The position numbers and the translations under genes are program-made. This document shows positions 12,831 to 54,230 of a stretch of 64,000 nucleotides of DNA, piece after piece. Below the pieces are notes generated by a model that had not been told where the DNA came from, searched no databases, and worked only from the letters and a program-made list of their open reading frames with translations. Position 1 is the stretch's first letter. Every line of letters begins with the position of its first letter. The DNA is taken from contig JAKNDB010000068.1 in the NCBI GenBank assembly GCA_024305405.1, forward strand, positions 9,471,501 through 9,535,500, read 5' to 3'. Origin of the DNA: Dirofilaria immitis. Lineage: Eukaryota; Nematoda; Chromadorea; Rhabditida; Onchocercidae.

Positions 12831-15126
12831 ATACCTTAATTCACGCTTTTAAAATAAGTCTTATTTCTTTATTGTTTTCACTTATATAAATGAAAATTTT
12901 CCCTTCTAATATTTACTGCAACTTTTAATTCCCAGAAGAACTTCGGATTCTTAAGTCTTAAAAGTAGAACTGAAAGTATCAAAATGTAGCACTTCGCTAA
13001 AATTTGTGATATATGTTTTCCAGTTTTTGATTATACTTATGATTGGATTGAAGGAAAAGAATGAAATACTTCTGCTACTTTTTCAATTAAATGTAGACCT
13101 TCAACCATTGTCATTTCAAATAAAAATTAGAAAATATTTTTAAATCGAAAAATGATAGAAATTTTCGTCGCATTTCATTTTTCTGCTTCGTTAAAAATTA
13201 TTGAAAGGCATGGGAAGGAGGAACAATTTTATTATTTAAAAAATGATGTAAAAGGGAACAAAAATTTTCTTTCTATTTCATTTGCTTTTTCATTAAAAAT
13301 TGGGAAGGACTTTAATACAATTTCCTTTTTTTAAAGTTGTATTCGATAAAATGCAGAAATTTCATAAATTCTAAAATTTATTTAAGAAAAACGAACAATA
13401 TTTCTAAAATTAGCTTACTTTTCAAAAAAATCTGCTTAAAACTTTTCTTTTAATTATGGAAATGATAAACATTAAAGTCGATGAAAACAAATTCCTTATA
13501 TCAATATTACTTTTACTTTTATTCTTGTACGTTTGCTAATCAAAATTTGTCTAGTAGTGATCCGAGAAAAGGACATTAGGTTTAATGTGAAATCATTATA
13601 CATGCGCCTGCTATTTGTTCCTAATATATTTGATATATCGGTACTTTTATTTCCAATAGAAATTTATGTAAACAATTAACATAAATTTTGAATTATTTCC
13701 CCTGCAAAAGTTTTTGTTCAGAGTTAAGGAGCCATTTGATCATTCTTATGAGACCACATTATCCTATACAGATACAAAGCAACAGTAAATATCGAGTTAT
13801 TTGTAACTTTAAATTGCTTCCATATCAAATTTTATTTCAAATCCAAGGTCACATATAAATTCGTATCAATGATAATCTAATCAAGACCCTAATACCTGAA
13901 TTTGTGAAGTTCAAGTTGAAGTGAGCAGATTTGTTTATCTATAAATGAGCAGATTTGTTTATTTATAAATGATTTGTCGAAATATGATATGTTTAGTATT
14001 CTAAGCAAAACAAAAATATTACTCTTTAACATAGAATGTTTATGGAAATTTATAAACCGCATAATTATTTTCATGAAATAACAATCAAAACGCTAAATAA
14101 ATAATTAATTCGATAATAAAGAATTCACATATCCATTACTGTTAGTGAATGAGGAAATTTTGAAATTATTTCAATGTAATTAATATAAGCATATGTGAAT
14201 GTTATGTTGATATTTTTGGATTCATAATATATCTCTTTATCTAATTTAGATTCGAAATTTAAGCGTCAAAATAAATAATATTTTTAAATTTATATATCTT
14301 TATATCAAGCCGGTAAAAATGCAATTCTCTTTGATGCTGAAAAAGAAAACGTTAATATGCTAATATATCATGCTTTTTATAAAACATACCTACTTCATCA
14401 TAAGTGCTAAATAATAATTAAATTAGTACAGCTAATTGATTAATATATCAATAAATCGATCTGCTGCAATAACAACTGTTCCTCGACTAAAACGAAACCA
14501 CAAGTAAACAGGTGTCAATCTTCCGATTCCTGCAACAAGCGATGATGAAAATACAATAACCTGATATTATTTTCTTCACTACCCCATCCTGAATTTCAAC
14601 TGTTCTTTCTGCTCACTTCTCATCTTTATCTATGCTCGTACTAATATTCCATCGGAACACTCCACCATTTTCGAACTACTCGCTTCTCAACAATTTTATT
14701 CCTCTCGTTATTTTCGTTTAGTCCCGCGAATAATTTTTCACATTTTTCAGTTTATGGCGAATTGACAAATGAAAATTTTGACGCCTGCCCGATCTCTTTT
14801 TAAACAAATTATTTCGCTTCCTTATCCTTCCTTCCCTCCATATTCATATTGTTTACTTTTCAAAGTTGGCACACCTCATCTGCACGATTTATTCATTTTT
14901 AAATAACATGTTATCGGTCGATAGGTTTAGCAACATTTTGTTATTGAGGAAATCACTAACATGTAATAAAAAGTAAAAGATACATAAAAGACTAAAGTCA
15001 GAGGTAGAGATAAGCAAAACCTCTTTCCATCCATTTCTATCACTTACTTCAATTTAGTTGTATGATTTATATAATAAATTAAACAAAAGAAAAACTCCTC
15101 AAAAAATTATTCTATGTAACAGCCAT

Positions 15127-15128
<2 letters not shown>
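12831..15128. other. No gene recognised
   Basis: AT-rich spacer with many homopolymer runs and no ORF that looks like protein on either strand. Confidence 0.5.
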
Positions 15129-15186
<58 letters not shown>

Positions 15187-15195
15187 TTTATTCAT

Positions 15196-15226
<31 letters not shown>

Positions 15227-15232
15227 TAGCTT
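15129..15232. repeat. (TA)n followed by (ATTT)n microsatellite
   Basis: An alternating TA run passes directly into about 20 ATTT tetramers with two interruptions (an extra T run and one ATTC). The Ile/Tyr/Phe-rich ORF over it is an artefact. Confidence 0.95.
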
Positions 15233-15885
15233 TTACGAAAAATACTTGTTCTAATTGCAAATACTATCAGCTGAAGTTTATTTCCAACTGACACCGTAAA
15301 AGGACTTATTTTCTTGACAGCTCTTATTGTGACTTTTTCATTCCAAAAATTAAAACTTTCCAACAAATTCAAAAACCAAGCTAACTGTAAGAGAAACTTT
15401 TAATTTTAGTCTGCATCCACAAAGAGTCAAATAAGTCAATTGAAACAGTTTTTAAATTTTTTCGGAATAATCAGGCTTCTGTATCTTGAAATAACTGAAT
15501 AGAATTGTTACAGATGTCTCATCAAATTACTTTGTAAACAATTGGTCATCCATTTTTTTACAAATTAGTAATAATAAACTATTTTGAAACTTTGATCTTG
15601 CTTTATTCAATTCTTAATGAGATATCTTGACATCATGTAATCAAACATTTTAATATTTCAAATATTATGAAATTCTAAAATATCATTCAATTGAATGATT
15701 AACGAAAGGAAATATATTCTCCAATTTCAGTCGAACTGTGTGAATCGGATTTATACAAATTAATTTTGCATAAATTCAACGTCAAACTAAATATGTCAGA
15801 TTCCTTCTATACATGTTTGGAGCAGCATTTTTTGCCATATCACGACATTGTTTGCCATGAAAATTGTATAGGATGAAATCAGCGA

Positions 15886-16063
15886 TATATCCATCTATCC
15901 ATCCATCCATCATCCATCCATCCATCCATCCATCCATCCATCCATCCATCCATCCATCCATCCATCCATCCATCCATCCATCCATCCATTCATCCATCCA
16001 TCCATCCATCCATCCATCCATCTATCCATCCATCCATCCATCCATCCATCCATTCATCCATTT
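15886..16063. repeat. (ATCC)n tetranucleotide array
   Basis: About 42 copies of ATCC (TGGA on the other strand), interrupted by ATCT units, a missing base near 15908 and ATTC units. Both strands are open, giving MDGW-type and SIHP-type repeat ORFs that should not be annotated as proteins. Confidence 0.97.
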
Positions 16064-16496
16064 GTCTAAACAAAGGTAAACTTACTGATCAAATTGTTGT
16101 ATTAATTGAATGTAAGCAAATTATTATTATACATCACATTGAAACCTATTCATTCCGCTTGGTCATTAACTTTGCAATAGCTTAGTAACATCTGTTTATT
16201 GACCATCCTATTTTTTACTGCGAATATCAAAAAAAAAAAATGGATTTGTTGGGAATGACATCCTCAGTGACGGATTTCTGTTAATTACGATCAAGCTTGA
16301 AACCATAGAAATAGTAATATTAAAGGCCAAAGTTCATTATTCATTAACATAAACAAAAGTCATTGTTTTGTGAGATTCAGTTATAGTAACAAATTAGCAG
16401 AGTGAACGATTTCATTACTCTTGTACAATTGAGGATGGGGTTCCTATTTTGCAAAGAATTTTAAGGATGCAAAAACAGTCCGACGCGAAGTTGCCC

Positions 16497-16518
16497 TTCT
16501 TGTTGCAAGCAACAAGAA
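16497..16518. repeat. 22-bp near-palindrome
   Basis: TTCTTGTTGC, two central A residues, then GCAACAAGAA: 10-bp perfect arms in a locally less AT-rich spot. It could be a protein-binding site or chance; nothing nearby explains it. Confidence 0.5.
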
Positions 16519-17034
16519 TTCCTTTGTCGTTTCCAACCTTCCAACCTTATTCTCCATGCACAATTCTTGTCACGCCTCATTGAAATTTAGGTCATCACGT
16601 AGAAAATGAGTTTTTATGCTCACAAGTTCCTCACTTCTCAACCTCTTGCTCCTCATAATTTTTGTTTCCGAGAATCCTTTAATACAAGCAGACCATCATT
16701 CGGGATAAGATGTAGCAGTTAGAGCACAAAAAGATTGTTTATTTCATTAGAACTTCTGAGGATGGATTACGGAAAATTGTCAGATAGAATTTCTATGTCA
16801 AACTTTCGCCGAATTTTAGCAAACAAATTTTGTTCAAAGACTTTTGAATTTGCAGGCTTTTTTGATACCAAACTTTGCAAATCTAACCCATAATCCAAAA
16901 TTTGAATTAAATATCTTAGTGACAATAATAAATAGCTATGAAAATGCAGCAATGATCAAAAGTTACTTAATAATCTAATGATTATCTTGATAAAATTCTG
17001 ATATAAGTCAGTACTGTGCTATCACTTTATTTCA

Positions 17035-17055
17035 TTTCTCTCTCTCTCTCTCTTT
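17035..17055. repeat. (TC)n microsatellite
   Basis: A short pure run of TC dinucleotides in the gene-poor spacer. Confidence 0.85.
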
Positions 17056-20000
17056 CTTTTTCATCTATTTTAAACAACAAGTCATTCTGCTCAATTCCTC
17101 CTTAATTTTGAAATTGTTCTTTATTTGTTGAATTATTAATAGCCACAAAGAAAAAAATTCCGCCGTAATTGTTGAATATCATTGACAAAGAAGATACAAC
17201 GGATTTTGTAACATTTGTAATTGCTGTGATGGATTTATATCAGATTGTAAAAGTAAATCCATCAAATAATTATGCACCAAAAGGATTACTATGAATGAGA
17301 ATAGACGATAGTAGCATATGTTTTTAGAAAAATCAAACAAATATATCCAGTGAACCATTTCTTGATTTATGAGCCGTTTTCTGTTACTGTTCAATATTTT
17401 TTTATTTCAACTTCGCTCACCTTTCATCTTTCACATAATCGCAGTTGTGCATTGTTTTGCATGATCATTTCTATTCAGATCCATCTGAAAAACATCGTAA
17501 TTTTGAAATTATCAGTTCCAAACTTTGAATTACCGAACATGAAATATCTGATGGAAATAATCGTCAAATGTCAAATTAATTCTGCAATTTCGAATTGGTA
17601 ATTGTATAATTGTATAGTAAAATCCATACGATGTCCCAGAAAATCTTCAAGCTTCATTTACATTTCATGCTTTTTCCTAATTTTTTATGATCAGATGGAA
17701 GCATAATCGATATGTCGTATTTGAATTCTGATGAGATAAACTCCAAATACTTCACTTTATAAAGAAAAATTTTTGATTCTCATCCAAATTTTCAAATTTT
17801 TATCAAATAAATCAAAAGGTTTACGTATGTATTGTATTTTGCTTTCCTCCAGGTTAAAATCTATTTGTGATATAAATAGTGATTGATAAATTTTATTGCT
17901 TCATATCATTTCCAAAAATAAATGCTTCTTAGTGGATAGTCAGGTATTGAAATTCTACCACCAACGAATAGCTATGTTATAATTACATGTAAATTTTAAG
18001 TCGTCAATGCTGGTAGTTATCATTAAAATTATTATTATTGTTATCATTATCACCATTATTAACACATGCATCCTAACAAACATATGATCGACGAATAGTT
18101 TTTGTTAACTTTATTATGGTATAATAATTAATGCTAACATTAATTTATACCTTTCTTTCGAGAGCAGCATATAGACAAACAATAAGAGGTGAAAACACGA
18201 TCTGTAACATTCACTTCACTAGGATAACCATCAAAAAACAATGACCAGGATCAAAGCTAAGATTTCTGTGTCCATTGGGAAACAATTATCCGATCGATAT
18301 GTATTAAAAATCAGGCCATCATTTGTTTTCCAAAAGTTCGCAGCTTTTTATCGTTAAACTTATTGACGAATCTTATTTCGATTATTTCATCATTACGAAG
18401 GTTCCACTGGGCATAGATTATCTATCAACAAAATATATTTCAGTTATCACTTTCAAAAGTAATACTTATATGACATAAAAGGCTAATAACTTTTTTATTG
18501 CATGCTAAAAGGTGAATGGAAAACAAAAATAAGTTCCCTATTTATTTTATATTTCTTTCGGGAAACTAAGTATTCTTATCCTGACTGATTTGCCTGTTAT
18601 ATTTTGGCATTTGTATCAGACAAGTACATTAGAAAATACCGTTTTTTAATTAAGGTTTTTTTTATTCTGCAAGTCGCGTCACAGCCAATAGAAAAAGATT
18701 GAAGTTCGCTGAATATATTATCATTCAAAATAATATCGAGATGAAGATGAAACTGAACTCCTCCAGTTTACTGAAATTAATCTCATAGCAAACTTCCAAA
18801 AATTTATTATTGTTTTGCCATTTCAATTCTTTGTGGTTATTGGTTAATTGATTACAGTTCGAAGAAAAAGAGTATTTTGTAAATAACCATTGAATTAAGG
18901 ATAAATGATAAAAAAAAGAAACAAATAATGACAATTATTGAGGAAAATATAATATCTCTGTGATTCGGAAATTTTTAATTCATCAAACATTTATGGCAAT
19001 TTAAAATTTGCTGTACTGCTCTATTCCTTCCTGCTCATTTATTAACCGGAAGCGACATTTTTTGAAAAAATTAATCTTCTTAAAAGAGAAATATATGAGC
19101 AGTAATGATAATAAGTGAAAGATTCATATTTATGCAAAATGTCAGATATGTCAGACGATGATGTATGTATTCATCGATCCGTGTAAGGCGTTTGTAATAA
19201 CAATTTTTTCACAAAAACGATTACGGGAAGGAAAGTTTTGCTCATTTTTATTATTGTAACAAATTAAATTCTTTTTACCTTTGCATCTGTGAATCCGATT
19301 TTTCATTTTTATTCATATCTATTATGTTTCGATTAAAAGAGATATAAAAACTTTGACATACAATTGATAGTTATGTATTCATTTTACCTGATGTGCCTAT
19401 GCCTTCCTATTAAGTATACGTTGTCCTTATTTCTTATGTGAAACTTTCCATAACATTCTGTTGATATACTTTAACAGATCCGTCCTATCAATAATATCGA
19501 GGAAGGAAGCAAGTTAGGGTATTTATTCCACCTTAAAATAAATTTAAAAAGAAGTGTTAAATATTGGTTAGTAAAAGAAAAATGAAGGAATAAATGCATA
19601 GTTAAAAAAGAAGTGCAGGAAATTAGGAAATTGTATATTTATTGTTTTATCAGTAGACAAGCTCTTATTTCAATCTTTAATCCAATCTGGTCGTAAATTA
19701 GTTGCTGGACACTTGTAATTCATATGTGAAATTTCCATCATTGAAAATCAAATTCACATATTTAATTTACAAAGAGATGTCGAACATAAAATGAATTTAA
19801 GCTTCCGGTGAAAATATTTGTTTTTTTGATTTAACATTTTCCCATTCCTTCATTTGATTTTTTTTTCTTGTGCTGTTTTATGATTATATTGAATCAACTC
19901 GAAACCATTTCAAACCAAAGCAATACTATAATGGGAGAAGGAATCTCCGAACGAAGGCCATTTCAGATCAGCTCAGCAATTCGATATATAATAAAACTTC

Positions 20001-21078
20001 TGCGCCATGTTTTTTCATCGTAATTTGTTTAGGAATGGTTAAATTACCACATAAAATTCTTTATATTTTAATCAAATTTTTGAAAAAAAATGGCACCAAA
20101 TCTATATTGATTAGACGGTATAATTTAAATTATTCATTAGTGCTCACATTCCACAAGAAGTAATTCCTTCTTCTATCTGCTCTTTCTTTCGCGATTCGCC
20201 TGAAGCAAAACTGCGAAAAGCAAACGAAAAATCCTCATGTGTTTGCTTCATCCATAGAATTTGTTTAACTAAGGAATAAATTTCCATAATCGTTTTCTCT
20301 CAAATACGGCGAAAATTTGATTCGTGACGATGACCATCGGCTTGTAGCATTATTTTTGCTGCATTCAAGAAATTTGCCACTAGCTGCTGCATTATTGCAA
20401 ATTTTGAAGCTCGTGCGAAGATAGTGAGTCATCACGAGACTATAGATTCAAAACAATAATTTTAAACTGAATACGGTAGCTCATTAAATGCTCTTTCTTT
20501 ATTATCATTACTACAAAGAAAAAACGATGTAGCTAAGGATTTTTTTCAAGAAGACTTAATTTTTAAAAAGTTTTTTGTCTCTATATTTGAAATTACATAG
20601 ACGTTTGATCAAGAAATTTCCGAAATTTTTGTTCTTATCAAATTTATTTTTGAGCGTAAAAATTGCGGTGGGGGTCAGAGAGATGGTGTGTTAACTTCGT
20701 GTATTAGGAAGGAATAATGCTGACCAAAGAAACATTGATTGACCGTTACGTTTCGTTCTCAGAAATGGCTAACAAATATTGGCACTTCATCAATCCTGTA
20801 GGACCACTTCTCTTTGCATCATACTCTCTTTTGCATCTTCTTTTGTTTCATTTTTCTTGGGAAAGTTAAGCAAATAAACTACAATCATATCTTCATATGT
20901 TTAATCGAATATTTACTTTCTAAAGATAAAATATACAGCAATTTTTTTCCGGATATGCTATAAGTTTATGGAAAATTTTTGAAAAGTGTCAAAGTTCAGC
21001 TTCAAAAAAGTATGAATAAAATAAAGAATTAAAATAGAAAATTAAATGAAATGTTAATGCGAATTTAGTTCATTGTAG
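17056..21078. other. No gene recognised; probable ten-1 upstream or 5' intron
   Basis: About 4 kb with no coding exon I can support. Because the first ten-1 exon found at 21079 opens in the middle of a codon, at least one earlier exon (start codon and the extreme N-terminus) must lie in this interval or further left. Confidence 0.5.
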
Positions 21079-49376
<28,298 letters not shown>

Positions 49377-49429
49377 ATTTTTTCTTGTTTGATGCACTGA
49401 ACAAGTCAATAGAATTTTTGCCAAGTTTG

Positions 49430-49435
49430 AATAAA
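49430..49435 (+). terminator. Candidate ten-1 polyadenylation signal
   Basis: AATAAA lies 54 nt after the ten-1 stop codon. The position is reasonable for a short nematode 3' UTR, but the motif is common in such AT-rich DNA. Confidence 0.4.
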
Positions 49436-50237
49436 GTGACGAAAAACCGCTGCTGTCATTAAATGTTGATGTTATTATAATACTTGAATAATTTTGCTTT
49501 TGCTCATAATTTTGCTTTGTTCATTATTTGAAAAAATTTTTGTCTATACAATTAATAGACCAATTTTATTATTCTCATGATTTGTTTGCTCATTATTTCT
49601 ATTAATTATCATTGTATATTGCGATTGCGATTGTCTTAGTCTTAATTTTGACATTCTTTAATCCTTAAAAGTGAAACTTTTATTGCTTTTTTATCATTAC
49701 ATTCTGTATATTATTTCATTGTTCATTGCATAACTGCCTTCATATCATTTGAAGAAGAATTTATTATTGTTTGACGATTTAATTGTTCATTGCATGATGA
49801 ATTAGCATTTTCTTTCAACAGTATATTGACATTGCCAAGAAGCAAACAGCTTCGGACTGAAAACAAAAGTTTATCAAAAATGAATTATTATAAAAAGTAT
49901 AAAAATATTTCGCTTAGCGAAATAAAATAAAATTTTGACATCTATAAGAGAAAAGCAGGCAATATCACAATACTATGATACAAGCCAATGCAACAAACAA
50001 ACAGTATCCCATAGATGTACGTTTTAACGATGTAGCCCTAAAATAAAGTATATTTAAATTATCACTAGACCACAATCAATCTTTCTAACTCTCTTGATCC
50101 CTAGAATGGAGATAATGCTGAGAGATAAATCTATGCCATTCTAATTTACATTTCTCTACTGCTTGCTCATTTCACACATATCTCGTCTTCTACAAATATA
50201 ATTTGTTGCTATCCGAAAATATAAAAGTGAACAGACT

Positions 50238-53200
50238 TTAACGGGCGTTATACATATTACACCAATTATCGTAGAAAGCGATGCCTGAACGATCGGCCAG
50301 CATACGATATTTCACGTACCTTCTGAAACTTAATTTAAAAAACACATATTATAGTTTATTGATCTATTGCAATTCAAGACAACAAATTAGTTGTATCGAG
50401 ATTTAAAAATTTATTACCAATTGGATCTTTTGAATGATGTTCTAAATGATAGAAATGTGCTAATACATGGGAAAAATAATCAACTGAATAGTCGATACTT
50501 AAAAGTATAACAGTAGCAGATATAATGTCTAAATAAGTTCCACAAACACTCAGCAATGCAAATACGCCGAAATTAGTGCTAAATGTGGTCCATATTATGA
50601 GGATACAATTAATTTATCAATGATGGAATCAACAATAAGACAGCACAAGTTGAAGCTATACCTGTAAGCATTCCATGTATTGTTCAATAATTGTGGACAA
50701 CCTGATAACAAGTCAAGTAATTCAAGAATATTTCGGAGACTTTAGTACTAAATACTTTTGGATCAAAGATGATCTGAGTGAAGCCTAAGCACGAAATAGA
50801 CGCCATTGAAAATGTCGATCAAAATAACCTGATTTATCAGGCAAAATTATTTCCAGTGGTGTATTCGGAAAAGTATTCTTGTATTGAAATCTTTTAGTTC
50901 ATTATTTTGTCTTGTATTACCGATAAGATTATAACTGTATATACCAGCTTTCGAATATTGCATTACCATGCTTTTTTCGAGAATTTCGACTAATGTCAAA
51001 AAATTCTTCTGATATTATTTGTAATTTAGACTATTACAAAAGTGTTTTTATGTTGTATCAACCGGTAAAAGCGAAGAAAGTTGAAAGCCTATATCGATTT
51101 TTTTATTCAGGATTATACTCGAACCACATAGATAGATGACATAGCTTAAAAAATTAATGCGATGAAATACTTATTCTTGAAAACTATTGCATTAAGTAGT
51201 GACAATGACGAATGCCCAGGTTGTACTGAAAAGAAGGATAATTTCACTAAAGATGGGTCAATTTCACCAAGGTAGTTTAAAATTAAATTTTTATTAAATG
51301 AGTTAATTGAAAAATGATTATCCAGCAATTCGATTTTCTATTCATCCAAAAACTTATTGCAATATGTTTTCAAATTCAAGACAAACTCGATGATCGAATT
51401 TTCCCGCTTAATTCTAAACATCTTTGCCGTATTGGGAGATTAATTGAATTATGGCTAAGAGAATTTGGAGCATATTTAGCAAGCAAGAGAGCCGAATAAT
51501 ATAAGTTGAAATACAAAATGACGAAGAGTGAAACGGCGTTATAAATGCAAAATATTCGAATGATTGGAAAAGGCGTAAATGAACCAAGTGTGAAAATAAA
51601 TATGTTGCCGGTTGTAGTCAATAATATCGTCGATACTATACTTTATGTTGCCGGTTGTATTCAACAATATCGATACTATACTTCCTTTTCTCTACAAAGT
51701 TTTCAAATTAAATTTACTGTTATGTTATATTGAAATATACTATTGATATATGAACTAAATAAAATAAGCTGATAACTTGCAGAATGCAGGAATTCATTTT
51801 TTCGTCTCATTAACTAAAATATTATATAGGAAATAGTCGGACTTTTGAAATACAACTACATTTTTCAATAGAAAAGCTTAATCATTAAGAAATGATTAAT
51901 TTAATTACTTATAAGAGTAAATAACTGAATAACTTCATGTGAGCCTATTTCAAGACTCATATTGAACAAGCAAATATAAATTACCGAAATGTTATTCACA
52001 TCAAATCACAACGATCAAGGCTATCAGTGGATGATATGAAAATAGTATGTTTCCAAATGGAAAGCATTATAAACATATCATTAATGCCGATTGCTACAAT
52101 AAAAATTATTTTGAGAATAGTAAAAAAATAAATAAAATAAAATATTGCTTAAAATTTAGATGAATTTTTCATTAAATCAACATTTTAAAATCTTTTATTC
52201 TTAATGAAATTTAGAAAAAAATTTAAAAATTCTTACAGAGGACCAAAAATGGTGTGATAAGTGCTACTTATATTAAATGTATGCCAATGATATGAAGAAA
52301 TCTAAAACATGTTACATGCTCACATGCTAAATTTCATTTTATTTCTTCGATATGATTCGAATTATGAACAAAAAATGAAAAACGCTGTGGAAAATTAAAT
52401 TTTTCTAATGCGTAGTTAAATAGCATTTATACATACAGAAAATTGTGGAATAGTTCTATTTTATTTTTTCGATAATTTCTCATTTAATGAATTTTATTTT
52501 GTCAAAGAAGATTTTTCTTTTTGCAAGACCTTCCTATCTATACAGAAAAATCATATAAAATAATCTAACCAAAAAAATCTTTCATATAAATTATGCTTCA
52601 ATGTGAATCTACTGAAATGTGCATATAAGAAGTTTAGTATAGAAATTAAATCGTCTACTTCTCATCAAAAGTTTAGTATAATCTCATGTAAAAATTATGT
52701 TTATAAGTTCAGCAACATTTGGAAGCTTTTAATTCATAAAATTTCTAATAAAATAAAATATATAACTACCCAGTTGATAGGACGCCATAAAAGAAAGTAA
52801 TATGAAATGTAAATTACAGCTATACTTCATTGAACTCAAACAGCAAAAAGCAACTAAACAAAATATCAATAGTGGGAGTAACCTGAAAAAAATGAAGGCA
52901 ATTTTTGAATCATCTCTATACTTCTTACAAGCATAAGAATAATTTTAAAAAAATACAAAAATTTCATTTGAAATACCTTCGAGTTCGTTTTGCACTCAGT
53001 TTCATATCTCGCTCATATTGGCTATGACTCCACATTGTTACTTTTATGTTTGAAGGATACTTCAAATTACGCTCAATATATCTATCCCACATATCGTCGA
53101 ATTTTGTGATATGATAAGGTGGTGGAAAATTAAAAATCATACGAGCACATCGAGCCGAAATAATACTTCCCGAACGCCTCTCTGTGTGTACACCTCTATA

Positions 53201-54230
53201 TGTGGTACCCACAAAAATGAGGAATGATAAAATTGGCTTAATAAGTTTTTAAAATCTTTAAAAAACATTTAAAAATTGTTTTAATTAGTTGGTTTATACT
53301 AATTAGTTCAGGAAATTTTTCAAAGTATATTGTACATAACAAATATACTTGTATATGGAAATATGCCAAATAGGATATTGGACAGGCTGCGATAATACAA
53401 AAGGAATAGATCAGGAAAACAGTGTTTTCTATTTTCTGCTGTTTGAACAAAGACTGGAATAACTTATCATATCATTGTTATGTGTCACCTTCAATTTTTT
53501 TCATTAGAATATAGTAGAAGACTTAAAAAAATTGTTATGAATAAAATAAAATTTTCTTACATTTAGTAGTTCCAGCATATTACGAAGATTTTGATAAAAT
53601 TCAACAAATTGAGGCTCGTAAATCGAGCCAGATAACACTTCAAAATTTAGAATACGTAAATTCGGAGATAGAAATGTGCGATCATGATAATACAATCCAT
53701 GCGGAAATATTTTTTCGATTCTGAAAAGAAAAATAGTCTTTCAATTTACAAATATTCCCTTCTTCTTTGATTAGCTAAAAAATCAGAAGACTTTGTCGTA
53801 AGTTTGATTTCATCAATTCTATAGTCGAAATCTATTCCTCACATTTAGAAAACTTGAGCTTCAAATTTCAAAATTCTAAATTTTTTATCTAAAAATTTCA
53901 AAATTTGAAAATATACTTCTTCTTGTCTCGTTCACTTGCTGAATTTTGAGGTATGAAAAGTTGAATTGAACCAGTTGCGCTTGATTCCCGAAAAAGCTGA
54001 CTAAATGAATCGAAAAAAGGAATGAAAAAAATAGAAGCAACAGATAGGAAATAATGCAAAACGGGATGGATATCGTGCGATAGAGGCGCCCAAAAATGCT
54101 CCGGCCATCTGTGTTTCATGCAAATCGAATCGAGTAGATGATCAACAAGAATATAATAGAATTTAAAATCGGCAAGTTTTTTCCAATAAATTTTATGCAA
54201 ATCTTCCGTATAACATACAAGATATATTAT
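50238..54230 (-). CDS. Patched-related (PTR) sterol-sensing-domain protein, possibly degenerate
   Basis: Recognised exons, reading leftward: about 54230-53920 (first membrane region, then GSIQLFIPQNSASERDK), about 53720-53575 (IFPHGLYYHDRTFL, LRILNFEVLSGSIYEPQF), about 53200-52977 (RRSGSIISARCARMIF ... NIKVTMWSHSQYERDMKLSA), about 51630-51376 (NIFIFTLGSFTPFPIIRIFC, the sterol-sensing-domain core), 50661-50418 (TYLDIISATVILLSIDYSVD, a C-terminal membrane helix pair) and 50322-50238 ending YNAR-stop. This is the order of nematode PTR proteins, which act in membrane trafficking, moulting and cuticle formation. Several expected parts were not found: two final membrane helices, much of the middle, and a clean start. 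A tandem duplication and an in-frame stop near 50613 also disturb the frame. Whether it works is open. Confidence 0.6.
51601..51682. repeat. Imperfect 42/40-bp tandem duplication
   Basis: The unit TATGTTGCCGGTTGTAGTCA... (51601-51642) is followed at once by a 40-bp copy (51643-51682) with a few substitutions and a 2-bp loss. It lies at the 5' edge of the PTR sterol-sensing-domain exon and introduces a stop upstream of it on the coding strand. Confidence 0.85.

Noticed and set aside
15782..16079. MDGW- and SIHP-repeat reading frames
   Set aside because: By-products of the ATCC tetranucleotide array on both strands.
19870..20163. 97-codon plus-strand ORF
   Set aside because: No recognisable domain, no neighbouring exon in phase; left as non-coding.
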